The notes: a model not told the origin generated them from the letters alone. Positions 47,438-55,828 are shown, numbered from the stretch's first letter. The stretch: DNA of 64,000 bases from UBA1370 sp964515115 (GCA_964515115.1 CAZESB010000004.1:1-64000), one strand, 5' to 3'. Numbers and translations are program-made.

Positions 47438-48068
47438 CAAAATCAAGCAATTCTTGCGGCGTCTGAATCATAACGTCGGGATCGGACTGGGCCAAAATGG
47501 AGCCGTCATGATAGCCCCAAGTTACTGCCGCAACTGGCAAGTTAATTCTTTTGGCTGCCTCAATGTCTCTAACTTCATCGCCTACATACAAAACGTTGGT
47601 TGGGCTGAGCTGAAACTCATCCAACATCGTTTGCATGGCAATGTCTTTGTGAAAGACCGTCTCATCAACTCTGATAAAATCGACAGGAGTAAGCTTGTTA
47701 TTTTGGATAAAATTGCGGGGATTTTCTTCGTTGCTGGAAGTAAGAATGCCAGTGGTAAAGCCACTTTCTTTGAGATTTTTGAGTAACTCAGCGATACCGG
47801 GAAAAGGTTTAATTTCGTTGATTCTCAGACTTACCTCCGCCGCCACTTGGCGGGAAATTTCCGAGAGCAATGCTAAAGGTACTCCCAGTTGCGTGTAACC
47901 CTCCATGCCTGGTGTTAGGCGAAATTTCTGCAGCATAGCTGGAGAAATGGCTGGGTAGCCGCGCTGTTCAATAATGTCGCTGATAACCGCCACAGTCACT
48001 TCTAATGAATCAGCCAAAGTGCCATCATAGTCAAAAACCACGTGAGTAAATTTTGACATTGAGTTCAT
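47427..48068 (-). CDS. HAD-family phosphatase (phosphoglycolate phosphatase-like)
   Basis: 213 residues. HAD motif I is FDYDGTLADS, motif II is TGILTSSN, the lysine is in FHKDIAM and motif IV is YVGDEVRDIEAAK. The cap is helical (C1). The substrate is uncertain; phosphoglycolate or a nucleotide is typical. It directly follows the citryl-CoA lyase gene with no gap and so ends the citrate-module operon. Confidence 0.88.
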   Translation of the reverse strand: MNSMSKFTHVVFDYDGTLADSLEVTVAVISDIIEQRGYPAISPAMLQKFRLTPGMEGYTQLGVPLALLSEISRQVAAEVSLRINEIKPFPGIAELLKNLKESGFTTGILTSSNEENPRNFIQNNKLTPVDFIRVDETVFHKDIAMQTMLDEFQLSPTNVLYVGDEVRDIEAAKRINLPVAAVTWGYHDGSILAQSDPDVMIQTPQELLDFVRT

Positions 48069-48854
48069 TTATTGATTTCCTTTTTCCTCATTTGGTAAAT
48101 CTGCTGAATAGGCAACGTCAGCTTTCGGCAAACGGCGAACGCCATTTTTTTGTTGTTTCTCCTCAGCAATGTGAGCAATACTACCGGCTACTCTGGCCAG
48201 GCCAAAAATAGCGTTACCAACTTCGAGAGAAAAACCCAGGGTCAACAGCAAAGCAGCCATGGCGCCATCAATGTTGATAACCAGTTTTTTGCCAACCGCA
48301 TATTCCAGATGCGTCTCTACTGTATAGGCAATGTTGAGGTACTGTAAATCTAGACCTTCATTTTTAGCCATTTCAAAAATAATTTTAGTTCTGGGATCGA
48401 TGGTGGTATAAAGCGGATGACCAAATCCCGGCAGTCGCTGGTTTTTGCTCTGGTAGTCATTGATGAGGTTGATGGTGGCTTGTTCAATATCGTTAGTGGC
48501 TGCTGGTTGAAGTTGGCTGAAAATTTGCATGGCGCCCAAGACCGCCCCACCATGAAGCGGACCGAGGGCAAGTAAGGTTGAGGCCATGGCGGTGAGCATG
48601 TCGTTGCCGGAAGCGGCTACCACTCTGGGCACAAAACCAGAGGCAGGATTGATGCCGTGATCGATAGCAGCGACCAAAAGAACGTTGAGTAATTTGTTCT
48701 CGCCTTTTGAAGGTTTGCGGCCGGTGATAGAAAGAAACAGGGTTGAGGTAAAGTCGGCTTCGGCAATCAGTTCTTCCAGGAGTTGGCCTCTCAGTTCTAA
48801 GCCTTCTTCGGTGTGGCCACTAATAGCTGTTTTAAATTTTAGGTCCGCGGACAT
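48069..48854 (-). CDS. citryl-CoA lyase (citrate synthase-like domain of ATP-citrate lyase)
   Basis: 261 residues from the ATG at 48854; an in-frame TTG at 48872 would overlap the preceding gene. It covers the citrate synthase-fold module only. The catalytic residues are visible: His101 in GPLHGGA, His146 in GFGHPLY and Asp196 in INIDGAMAALL. The IDG motif and its surroundings match the C-terminal domain of ATP-citrate lyase (LNVDG) more than full-length citrate synthase. Expected reaction: citryl-CoA to acetyl-CoA plus oxaloacetate. The gene starts 7 bases after the ligase alpha stop. Confidence 0.85.
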   Translation of the reverse strand: MSADLKFKTAISGHTEEGLELRGQLLEELIAEADFTSTLFLSITGRKPSKGENKLLNVLLVAAIDHGINPASGFVPRVVAASGNDMLTAMASTLLALGPLHGGAVLGAMQIFSQLQPAATNDIEQATINLINDYQSKNQRLPGFGHPLYTTIDPRTKIIFEMAKNEGLDLQYLNIAYTVETHLEYAVGKKLVINIDGAMAALLLTLGFSLEVGNAIFGLARVAGSIAHIAEEKQQKNGVRRLPKADVAYSADLPNEEKGNQ

Positions 48855-48861
48855 AGTCTTT

Positions 48862-49794
48862 TTATTCTCCAATATTTAGTGCTTTTAATAAATGGGAAAC
48901 AAGATCAGTGGGAGTGTCGGAAATAATGGCGCCGGCTTGGGTGAGAGCGGTGATTTTGCCCTCTCTGGTTCCGGCAGATTTACTGACAATAGCGCCAGCA
49001 TGACCAAAAGCCACACCTTGAGGAAGGGTTTCCGCAAAGATGCCAGAAATAAAAGCGACCACCGGTTTAGAAAATTTGCTGGCAATCATGGCTTCAGCCA
49101 AATTTTCTTCGTAAGTGCCGCCTATTTCGCCGATAATAACCACCGCTTTGGTTTCATCATCCGCGGCTAGGTCTGGCAGCAGGTCGGCAAAAGTGGTGCC
49201 GATAAAACGATCGCCACCAATACCAAGCACGGTGGTTTGGGGAATTCTACTTTCGGTAAGCAAGTTGGCAATGGTATTGGCCATACCGCCGCTTTTGGCA
49301 ATAACCGCCACGCCGCCCTCGGGCATGATTGCCAAATCAGAGCCGGGATTCATAAACTGGCTCAAGTTGCCGCCACCCATAGAACCAACCACTGATTTAC
49401 CAGGACTGACGATGCCGATGGAGCTAGGACCCACAACCCGAACTTCGGCAGCCCGCGCTAGCTCAATAATTGCCGCTGTATCAGCGGTCGGTACGCCTTC
49501 AGCGATGCAATGAATCAACGGCACCCGCACTTCAATCGCTTCGCGGGCTGCCTCCAAAACAAACGTGGGTGGAGCATAAATACTGGAGGCATTAATTTCC
49601 GAGTGAAAACTGAGAGCTTCGGCGACACTGTTGTAAACCGGCACACCTTCTACCTGTTGACCACCTTTTCCCGGAGTGACTCCAGCCAGAACAGGTGCAC
49701 CATTCTTCTGCATCCACTGCAGAACTCGCGTCCCCTCTTTGCCGGTGATGCCTTGAATAAGAAATCTGGTGTTTGCGTTAATGAGAATGGCCAT
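48862..49794 (-). CDS. citrate-CoA ligase (ATP-citrate lyase type) CoA-binding subunit
   Basis: 310 residues from the ATG at 49794 (a TTG lies two codons upstream). The CoA-binding fold has GITGKEGT; the ligase domain has the phospho-histidine (about residue 265) in FGHAGA. Two sites separate it from SucD: SGGMANTI (SucD has SGTL) and GGDRFIGTTF (SucD has GGDPIPGSNF). Both agree with ATP-citrate lyase. It overlaps the ATP-grasp gene by 17 bases. Confidence 0.85.
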   Translation of the reverse strand: MAILINANTRFLIQGITGKEGTRVLQWMQKNGAPVLAGVTPGKGGQQVEGVPVYNSVAEALSFHSEINASSIYAPPTFVLEAAREAIEVRVPLIHCIAEGVPTADTAAIIELARAAEVRVVGPSSIGIVSPGKSVVGSMGGGNLSQFMNPGSDLAIMPEGGVAVIAKSGGMANTIANLLTESRIPQTTVLGIGGDRFIGTTFADLLPDLAADDETKAVVIIGEIGGTYEENLAEAMIASKFSKPVVAFISGIFAETLPQGVAFGHAGAIVSKSAGTREGKITALTQAGAIISDTPTDLVSHLLKALNIGE

Positions 49795-50968
49795 TTTCAA
49801 TCATCTGCTTCATTACTGCCGCCGTTTCCACTACCGGAAAATCCGGTCCGAAAAGTTTGAACTTAATTTTGGTAGTTTGCAGTCTTTCTTCAACCATGGC
49901 GAAGGCTTCTTGCCAACGAGGGCCGCCGCGACGGATCAACAAATTAAAATTACTATCATCTTTATAGGGCGACTCCAGCAGCGAATCAATCAACCCCGCT
50001 AAAGTTTCAAAAATATCAGTAAAATTGGCGTTGCTCCCAACCACATACAAGCCTTTCAAGTTGGGAATAGAAAGGACAATGTCGGTGAGTGCTTTGACCT
50101 TTTCGCGCGGAGGATTACCGGAATATTCGGTGTAATTAGCTGGACTGATGCCAGCCGCCAGCAAGGCATCCATGGCCAGTTGTGACGCACCACCACCTGA
50201 AGCCAGCACTCCCACCTCACCAGCAATAAACTCAAAAAAACTCTCGCCCGCTGCCCCTCGATGATCCATGGCGCTAACCTCTTTGGCTCGCATTTCTCTT
50301 TCAGTGGGCGGGCGGCCCAGTGGTGATCTTTCCGGATAACGTTCCCATTCTTGGTGTCTAAACCTGGCTGCTGTTTCTAGTTCAATTTTGGCATCCAAAC
50401 AAATATATTGGTTGTCTTTTTTGACAATTGGATTTATTTCCACTAAAATCGCGTCGTGATCTTTGACTAAATGCCACAAATTCTGGACCGTAGTCAGCAA
50501 ACCGTGCTCCGCCGGAAAAATTTTCGGCTCTTCAAGAATAGAAAGAGGCAGGGTGCTGATAGTTTCACCACGGTCGTCCATACCCACGCCGCCAGTAAAA
50601 CTGAACCGAGCAGTTAGTTGTCTGGAATTGGTGTCATAAGCTAAACTGAGGTACATTTCGCGATCAAAATTGATAGTTTCTTCTACCAGCACGGCTTGCA
50701 CCGGTTGGTTATATTGGTCGGTGCTGCTGAGAAGTTCCGCGGCAATAGCTCGCAACTCAGCTTCGTCATTGGCCTTGCGGATCATGTTCTGCAGCTCGCG
50801 GTTGCCGTGAAGCACTTGGGCTTTAAGATAAAGCGGCAGTGACAGATTTTTTTCTGAAATTAAATTAAGCTCGTCGGCAGTATGGATGAGCACGCCCCGA
50901 GGCACTTGCAGGCCGGCGCGCTTCAGTAGCTCCTTGCCTTCTACTTCTGTAAGGATCAATGAACTCAT
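49778..50968 (-). CDS. citrate-CoA ligase (ATP-citrate lyase type) ATP-grasp subunit
   Basis: 396 residues. An ATP-grasp domain (about 1-245) keeps the Mg-binding EINP (177-180) and Asp192. The C-terminal domain has GGGASQLAMDALL, TEYSGNPP, NANFTDIF (315-317 NFT) and LIRRGGPRWQE (346-347 RR). These match ATP-citrate lyase, where the NFT loop and an Arg in RRGGP hold citrate; succinyl-CoA synthetase has LDVGGGA and VRLEGNN instead. The glycine loop that usually holds phosphate (GGRGK in SucC) is divergent here (LHGNRELQ). It is the first gene of the module, with a -10 box 6 bases before the ATG. Confidence 0.85.
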   Translation of the reverse strand: MSSLILTEVEGKELLKRAGLQVPRGVLIHTADELNLISEKNLSLPLYLKAQVLHGNRELQNMIRKANDEAELRAIAAELLSSTDQYNQPVQAVLVEETINFDREMYLSLAYDTNSRQLTARFSFTGGVGMDDRGETISTLPLSILEEPKIFPAEHGLLTTVQNLWHLVKDHDAILVEINPIVKKDNQYICLDAKIELETAARFRHQEWERYPERSPLGRPPTEREMRAKEVSAMDHRGAAGESFFEFIAGEVGVLASGGGASQLAMDALLAAGISPANYTEYSGNPPREKVKALTDIVLSIPNLKGLYVVGSNANFTDIFETLAGLIDSLLESPYKDDSNFNLLIRRGGPRWQEAFAMVEERLQTTKIKFKLFGPDFPVVETAAVMKQMIENGHSH

Positions 50969-50974
50969 GGTAAC

Positions 50975-50980
50975 AGTATA
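50975..50980 (-). promoter_or_regulatory. -10 box of the citrate-module operon
   Basis: TATACT on the minus strand ends 6 bases before the ATG at 50968, so a transcript from it would begin at or next to the start codon. The -35 is weak. The box lies just after the hairpin at 51001-51024. Confidence 0.4.
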
Positions 50981-51000
50981 ACTTATTTTGCAAAGGTTAT

Positions 51001-51024
51001 GGCCGCCGTCTGTAGACGGCGGCC
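51001..51024 (-). terminator. GC-rich hairpin between the small membrane gene and the citrate module
   Basis: A perfect 10-bp stem (51001-51010 with 51015-51024) with a 4-base loop. It lies 5 bases past the stop of the 51029 gene, but no T-tract follows on either strand, so termination is likely but unproven. Confidence 0.5.
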
Positions 51025-51028
51025 AAAC

Positions 51029-51208
51029 TCAACCGCCCAAGTTGCCCAGGTAAACTAATACCAGGGCAATTCCTAGAAAAAATGCGGTATACCCCAGTCT
51101 GTTATCATTTTCATCTTTAGAAATTTTCCCTTTCCAGATGAAAATTAGTCCAACTGCAACATACACCACAGAAAAAATTAAGAGGATAACTGTCCGTTTT
51201 TCTTCCAC
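51029..51208 (-). CDS. small two-helix membrane protein
   Basis: 59 residues from the GTG at 51208, chosen because AAGGAG lies 7 bases upstream; a TTG at 51214 would sit on that site. Two membrane helices (about 7-25 and 38-56) are joined by a charged loop (KGKISKDENDN). No family is recognised. The gene is bracketed by GC-rich inverted repeats at 51001-51024 and 51221-51282. Confidence 0.55.
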   Translation of the reverse strand: MEEKRTVILLIFSVVYVAVGLIFIWKGKISKDENDNRLGYTAFFLGIALVLVYLGNLGG

Positions 51209-51220
51209 AGCCAATCTCCT

Positions 51221-51282
51221 TGGCGGCCGCTCCAGAGAGTCAGGCCGCGACTTTGTCCACCAGCTGCTGGTGGAGCGCCGCT
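51221..51282. repeat. GC-rich nested inverted repeat
   Basis: An outer stem of GCGGCCGCTCCA (from 51223) and TGGAGCGCCGC (ending 51282), with one bulge, and an inner perfect 9-bp arm pair TCCACCAGC (51256-51264) / GCTGGTGGA (51266-51274) share bases, so alternative folds are possible. It is much more GC-rich than its surroundings. It would lie in the leader of the 51029 gene. Confidence 0.5.
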
Positions 51283-51423
51283 CAAGCTCCCCAAGCTACC
51301 TTAATTCTTATACAATTAATACAAAACTCTGAAAGAAACCAATCATAGTTGAGTGAAGATTCGATATATATCTAAAAGTATTGGCTGAAAGGTTTATATA
51401 GTAAAGAATAATTAGGTATAATT

Positions 51424-51432
51424 TGCTATACT
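51424..51432 (+). promoter_or_regulatory. extended -10 of the OmpR-type regulator gene
   Basis: TGCTATACT is an extended -10 that ends 7 bases before the ATG at 51440, consistent with a leaderless transcript. Confidence 0.5.
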
Positions 51433-51439
51433 AATAAAT

Positions 51440-52138
51440 ATGAACGCAATCATTTTGGTTATTGAAGATGAAAAAGATATTCGAGACTTTGTTTCTAAAC
51501 TGTTGATAGATCAAAGACACACGGTTTATACTGCTGCCAAAGGCATTGAGGGCCTGGATATGATGGAAAAAGTCAATCCAGACTTGGTTATCCTCGATCT
51601 TAATCTGCCCGACATCGACGGCGAGAGTGTCTGCGAACAAATCAAAGACTCCTATCCGGAAACTCAGGTGATTATGCTCACTGCTAGGGATACTTCCCGC
51701 GACCAGGCCAGAGGTCTCAACCTTGGCGCCGATGATTACATGACCAAGCCTTTTGAGCCCGATATTCTCAAGGCTCGAGTCAACGCCAGGCTGCGCTCCA
51801 TCGACAGCAACAACGAAGTTTTGCAAGTGGCTGACCTCACCCTCGATCCCAAAACCCACGAAGTCAAACGCGGCGACCGAGAAATCGAGCTTTCTCCCCA
51901 GGAATACAAACTTTTGCACTATTTCATGACCAACCCCAACCAAGTGCTCACTCGGGAAATGATTATCGCCCGCATTTGGGAATCCTCTCCGGAGATTGAA
52001 ACCAGAGTGGTAGATGTTTACGTTGGTTACTTGAGGAAAAAAATCGACGCCGACGAAAGCACTAAACTGCTACATTCTGTCAGAGGTTTTGGCTACATGC
52101 TCAAAGAAAAAGAGCCGGACCCTTCGCTGGAAAGCTAG
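51440..52138 (+). CDS. OmpR/PhoB-family response regulator
   Basis: 232 residues. The receiver domain (1-120) has the acidic pair in IEDEKD, phospho-Asp in VILDLNLPDIDG, Thr in MLTARD and Lys in MTKPF. The winged-helix domain (about 130-225) has LSPQEYKLLHYFMTN and VDVYVGYLRKKID. It is a DNA-binding transcription regulator. It converges on the sensor gene at 52168 with 29 bases between; no histidine kinase is in the same operon. Confidence 0.93.
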   Translation: MNAIILVIEDEKDIRDFVSKLLIDQRHTVYTAAKGIEGLDMMEKVNPDLVILDLNLPDIDGESVCEQIKDSYPETQVIMLTARDTSRDQARGLNLGADDYMTKPFEPDILKARVNARLRSIDSNNEVLQVADLTLDPKTHEVKRGDREIELSPQEYKLLHYFMTNPNQVLTREMIIARIWESSPEIETRVVDVYVGYLRKKIDADESTKLLHSVRGFGYMLKEKEPDPSLES

Positions 52139-52167
52139 AACGGAAAGTTGGAAAATGGCTCAAACAA

Positions 52168-53658
52168 CTAATCGCCGTTATCAATCGGCAGTACCACTGT
52201 AAAAGTCGAGCCTTTGCCAACCTGGCTAACTACAGAAATCTCACCTCGGTGCAACTCCACAATTTTTCTGGCCAAAAACAGGCCCAAGCCCAAACCACTA
52301 AAATCTTTGGTGGATAAAGACTCTCCGGAATAAAATTTGCCAAAAATTTTACCAAGCTCGCTCTCGGGAATACCAATGCCAAAATCGGTCACCTCAATTG
52401 TCACCTGCTCACCCTCACCTTTTACCTTCACCTCAATCTGATCCGCTTGCGGCGAGTACTTGATGGCGTTGTTGATCAAATTTACCAACACTTGGCGGAT
52501 GCGCTGCTTGTCGCCCCTCAGGTAGAGATCCGCATCCATAGCCACCTTAATCGTGTGACCGTGAGTGTCATTTAAATCTTCAATCACTTCATTAACCACC
52601 TCGTTCAAATTCATAATCTCAGGGTAATAACTCAATTTTTCCATCTCAATTTTGGAAAGATCCAGCAAATCCTCAACCAGTTGGGTCAAATTCTTGAGCT
52701 GCCGCTTCATCCGCTTGATGTAATCCGTGCCGGTTTCAATTTTGCCGGCAGTCACTTCTTCTTCAAGAATGTACAAGCTAGAAAGAATGCTCATAATTGG
52801 CGATTTCAGCTCGTGACTGGCAATCTGTAAAAATCTGTCTTTACGCTGATCAATGATTTTTTCTCTGGTAATATCAAGATTAATACCCACCCATTGCAGA
52901 ATCTCACCATCTTCGTCTTTGACCGGCAGACCACGACTAAGAACAAAAACCTCATCGCCATCCGGGCCGGTTAATTTCATCTCTTCATTCCACTGTTTGC
53001 CGCTAGCCAAAGTCTGTTGCCACTTTTCCCTCAGTCGCTCCACCAACAAATCCTGAAAATTAAGCTCCTCAATCTCCTTTAAATCAAGGCCCAGCAATTC
53101 TAAAAAACTATAACTGACATACTCTACTCGGCCATCCGTGTCGGTCACCCACAAACCATACGGAATTGTTTCGCTAATCAGCTGCCATTGCGCCTCGCGA
53201 TACTCAGCCTCTTCCCGGAGTAAAGATTCTCGCAGCAGTTGCTCCTGAATATGAGTAGCTTCCCACTGGGAGAGAGCGTAGCGAATCGACCTTTCTAAAA
53301 TCGAGGTATTGAGCTCGGCTTTCAAAATGTAATCGTTGGCACCGGCCTTTTGAGCTTCTTGGTCCACTTCCGGACTATCATTGCCAGTCAGCAAAATCAT
53401 CGGCTTAGTTATCCCCGCTTCCCTAGCCTGGGCAATTAAATCAACTCCCTTACCGGCACCCAAGTGATGATCCAACAGATAGACATCGGCGCTGTCGGTC
53501 AAAATCTCCTGCAAACCTTCTTCAAAATTGGCTATAACCTTGAGTTGACAATCAAGAAAACGGGTATCGTTCAAAAAATCCCGCACCAAAAAAGCATCGT
53601 CTTGATCGTCTTCAACCAAAACCACTTTGATTTTTCGTTTCTCCGCAATTTTTGCCAT
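52168..53658 (-). CDS. hybrid sensor kinase: receiver, PAS, HisKA, HATPase
   Basis: 496 residues, no membrane helix. The receiver (about 10-125) has VEDDQDDAFLV, YLLDHHLGAG and TGNDSP. A PAS domain follows (about 160-275, VTDTDGRVEYVSYSFLELLG). HisKA has the phospho-His in ASHELKSPIMSIL. HATPase motifs are NLINNAIKYS, DFGIGIPE and GLGLGLFLARKI. With the receiver first, it may take a phosphate from the kinase at 54167 and feed another regulator. It is the last gene of the three-gene operon. Confidence 0.92.
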   Translation of the reverse strand: MAKIAEKRKIKVVLVEDDQDDAFLVRDFLNDTRFLDCQLKVIANFEEGLQEILTDSADVYLLDHHLGAGKGVDLIAQAREAGITKPMILLTGNDSPEVDQEAQKAGANDYILKAELNTSILERSIRYALSQWEATHIQEQLLRESLLREEAEYREAQWQLISETIPYGLWVTDTDGRVEYVSYSFLELLGLDLKEIEELNFQDLLVERLREKWQQTLASGKQWNEEMKLTGPDGDEVFVLSRGLPVKDEDGEILQWVGINLDITREKIIDQRKDRFLQIASHELKSPIMSILSSLYILEEEVTAGKIETGTDYIKRMKRQLKNLTQLVEDLLDLSKIEMEKLSYYPEIMNLNEVVNEVIEDLNDTHGHTIKVAMDADLYLRGDKQRIRQVLVNLINNAIKYSPQADQIEVKVKGEGEQVTIEVTDFGIGIPESELGKIFGKFYSGESLSTKDFSGLGLGLFLARKIVELHRGEISVVSQVGKGSTFTVVLPIDNGD

Positions 53659-53701
53659 AGTTTGACCTGCTCTCTCAATCTCAGCTCAGACAACAACCAG
53701 C

Positions 53702-54160
53702 TCACGCCGCAGGCAACTCCACAGTTTTAAACCAATACTCCCCAATCATTTTCATGGTCTTGACCAGCTCTTCATACTTAATTGGCTTGGTAATAAAGGA
53801 ATTGCTGCCCAAATTGTAAGTTTCCATGATATCTTCTTGTTGTTTGGAAGTAGTCAAAACCACCACCGGAATTGACTTCAGTTTGAGGTCGGACTTGAGT
53901 TGCTTAAGCACTTCCCGTCCATCCATCCTGGGCATGTTGAGGTCCAGCAAAATTAAATCAGGCTTAGGATTTTGCGCCACTTCACTCTGAAAATCTTTAC
54001 GATTGTATAAATAATCCAGCGCTTCTTCGCCATCCTCAACCACCTTAATCACGCAGGAAAGTTTGCTTTCTTCAATCGCGTCTTTGGTTAAAAGGACGTC
54101 ATCCGGATCATCGTCCGCCAATAAAATCACGATTTCCCGATCTTTTTTAGTATGGTGCAT
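53702..54160 (-). CDS. single-domain response regulator (Rcp1-like)
   Basis: 152 residues, one receiver domain with no output. ILLADDDPDDVLLTKDAI, phospho-Asp in LILLDLNMPRMDG, TTSKQQEDI and ITKPIKYEEL match the Rcp1 type found next to phytochrome-like kinases. It likely shuttles phosphate between the two kinases on either side. The gap to the upstream kinase is 6 bases. Confidence 0.92.
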   Translation of the reverse strand: MHHTKKDREIVILLADDDPDDVLLTKDAIEESKLSCVIKVVEDGEEALDYLYNRKDFQSEVAQNPKPDLILLDLNMPRMDGREVLKQLKSDLKLKSIPVVVLTTSKQQEDIMETYNLGSNSFITKPIKYEELVKTMKMIGEYWFKTVELPAA

Positions 54161-54166
54161 TGGCTC

Positions 54167-55315
54167 CTACTTTTTTCTTATCTGAGTGAGAGGCAACATA
54201 ATCTCAAAACTGGTGCCCTCACCCTCTATACTGGATACACTTATTTTACCATCATGACGCTCCACTATGCGTCGCACCACTGCCAAGCCAATGCCGGTAC
54301 CTTCATACTTAGATCTCCCATGCAAACGTTGAAAAATGTTGAAGATTTTTTCCTGATACTCCGGCGGAATACCAATACCATTATCAGTAATTGAAATTTT
54401 GCAATATTTTCTCAGATTGTCGCCGTTATTGTTAGTGACCTCAACTACTTCACTGCTGATTTCCACAATTGGCTCACGTTGCCGATGTTTAAATTTCAAA
54501 CTATTACTGATAAGATTTTGAAACACCTGAGAAAGCTGGGTGGGATTGCCCTCTATTTCAGGCAAGTTTTCCACGATGATTTCCGCGCGTTGTTCTTCAA
54601 TTCTGATTTCCATATCGGAAATGACGCCACTAACAACAGCATTAAGTGACACTTTTTTGATGGGAATATCGGTATTAGCTACCCGAGCAAACATCAACAA
54701 ACTCTCTACCAGCTGCTTCATTCTTTTGGCGGAGCTTTGCATCCGCTTGAGATAATTGAGCGCCTCATCAGAAAGTTCTGCCCCATATTTAGCTTCTAAC
54801 CGATCACCAAAAGCTAGAATCTTCCTGAGCGGCTCTTGCAAATCGTGTGAGGCAATATAAGCAAAATCCTGTAATTCCTGATTGCTTCTTTGCAGTTCTT
54901 CGTTGGTTAATTGCAGCTGCTCGGTGCGTTTTTTCACCACCGCTTCCAACACGGTCTTGATTTGCCGTTGTTGGTCCAAAAGCCAGCTGAAAGCAAAGCC
55001 CACCATGATGTAGGTGATGATAATTTCGAAATCCTCGGTGTAGAGCAACTCAAATTGGTTATAAGGCGGCAGGAAGTAGTAAAAAATGGCAATAATCGAG
55101 CTTAAAGTGGCCGCCACACCAGGGCCAAAACCGCCGTAAAAAGCACTGATAAAGACGCTAAAAAGGATAAATAAATAGGGCGTTTCGCGCGATAGGCCCT
55201 CTAAAACCGTCAATTTCAACCAAACAAATAAAGCCACAGTAATAAAAATAAAAACATAGGAAAGAATGACTCTAAAGATCGGATGATTGACAATCCTGCT
55301 CAGCTTATTGCTCAT
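54167..55315 (-). CDS. membrane sensor histidine kinase with DUF4118-like input
   Basis: 382 residues from MSNKLSRIVNHP at 55315; the longer frame adds a cysteine-rich stretch with no match. Four helices (about 13-115) resemble the KdpD DUF4118 module. A coiled coil (about 120-155), HisKA with ASHDLQEPLRKIL, and HATPase with NLISNSLKFK, DNGIGIPPE and GTGIGLAVVRRI follow. It is the first gene of the operon with the Rcp1-like regulator and the hybrid kinase. The stimulus is unknown. Confidence 0.9.
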   Translation of the reverse strand: MSNKLSRIVNHPIFRVILSYVFIFITVALFVWLKLTVLEGLSRETPYLFILFSVFISAFYGGFGPGVAATLSSIIAIFYYFLPPYNQFELLYTEDFEIIITYIMVGFAFSWLLDQQRQIKTVLEAVVKKRTEQLQLTNEELQRSNQELQDFAYIASHDLQEPLRKILAFGDRLEAKYGAELSDEALNYLKRMQSSAKRMKQLVESLLMFARVANTDIPIKKVSLNAVVSGVISDMEIRIEEQRAEIIVENLPEIEGNPTQLSQVFQNLISNSLKFKHRQREPIVEISSEVVEVTNNNGDNLRKYCKISITDNGIGIPPEYQEKIFNIFQRLHGRSKYEGTGIGLAVVRRIVERHDGKISVSSIEGEGTSFEIMLPLTQIRKK

Positions 55316-55471
55316 GCTTGAGGTTATTGTATCGCAGCCGCGCTCTGCGTAACAGTCGCAATCACTGCCACCAGCTCTTGCACAATTCTTACTCAAAAAC
55401 ATATATTTCATTGAAGTAAAGTCATTACTATTTTAGTTAGTAAAAGTTAAGAATTATAAAGAAAGGTTAAT

Positions 55472-55726
55472 ATGGGCATCATCATGATGGTGATTTTAGG
55501 ACTGATAGCAGGTTGGGTAGCTTCAATTATTATGGGCACCAATCAAAGCCAAGGTCTGATTGGCGATATCATTCTTGGTATCGTCGGCGCTTTGCTCGGC
55601 GGAATGATTATGAGCGTGCTTGGGTTTGGTGGCATTACCGGCTTTGATCTTTACAGTTTACTGGTGGCGGTCTTAGGCTCGGTGATCTTAATCGCTCTGG
55701 GTCGCGCCTTAATGAGAACGAGCTAA
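55472..55726 (+). CDS. GlsB/YeaQ/YmgE-family small membrane protein
   Basis: 84 residues, three hydrophobic, glycine-rich helices. The GLIAGWVASIIMG start, GLIGDIILGIVGALLGG and the C-terminal LGSVILIALGRAL are the family pattern. It is often stress-induced in other bacteria. An AAAGG site lies 5 bases upstream, and a terminator follows. Confidence 0.9.
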   Translation: MGIIMMVILGLIAGWVASIIMGTNQSQGLIGDIILGIVGALLGGMIMSVLGFGGITGFDLYSLLVAVLGSVILIALGRALMRTS

Positions 55727-55753
55727 AAATCAAAAAATCGGACAGATTAGCGA

Positions 55754-55783
55754 AGAGCTCTGGATAAATTCAGGGCTCTTTTT
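55754..55783 (+). terminator. intrinsic terminator after the YeaQ-like gene
   Basis: A 9-bp stem (55754-55762 with 55771-55779) with one G-T pair and an 8-base loop runs into a T-tract. Confidence 0.8.
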
Positions 55784-55828
55784 ATTGATTTCTTACAGGC
55801 TTGTTACACTAACTTTAATTCAATTTGA

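Noticed and set aside
48069..50968. Reading the module as succinyl-CoA synthetase plus citrate synthase of a TCA cycle
   Set aside because: The ligase motifs (TEYSG, NFT, RRGGP, SGGM, GGDRF) follow ATP-citrate lyase, and the lyase covers only the C-terminal citrate synthase-like module. No other TCA gene is in the window.
53702..55315. Phytochrome photoreceptor system
   Set aside because: The regulator is Rcp1-like, but neither kinase has PHY or bilin-binding GAF domains.
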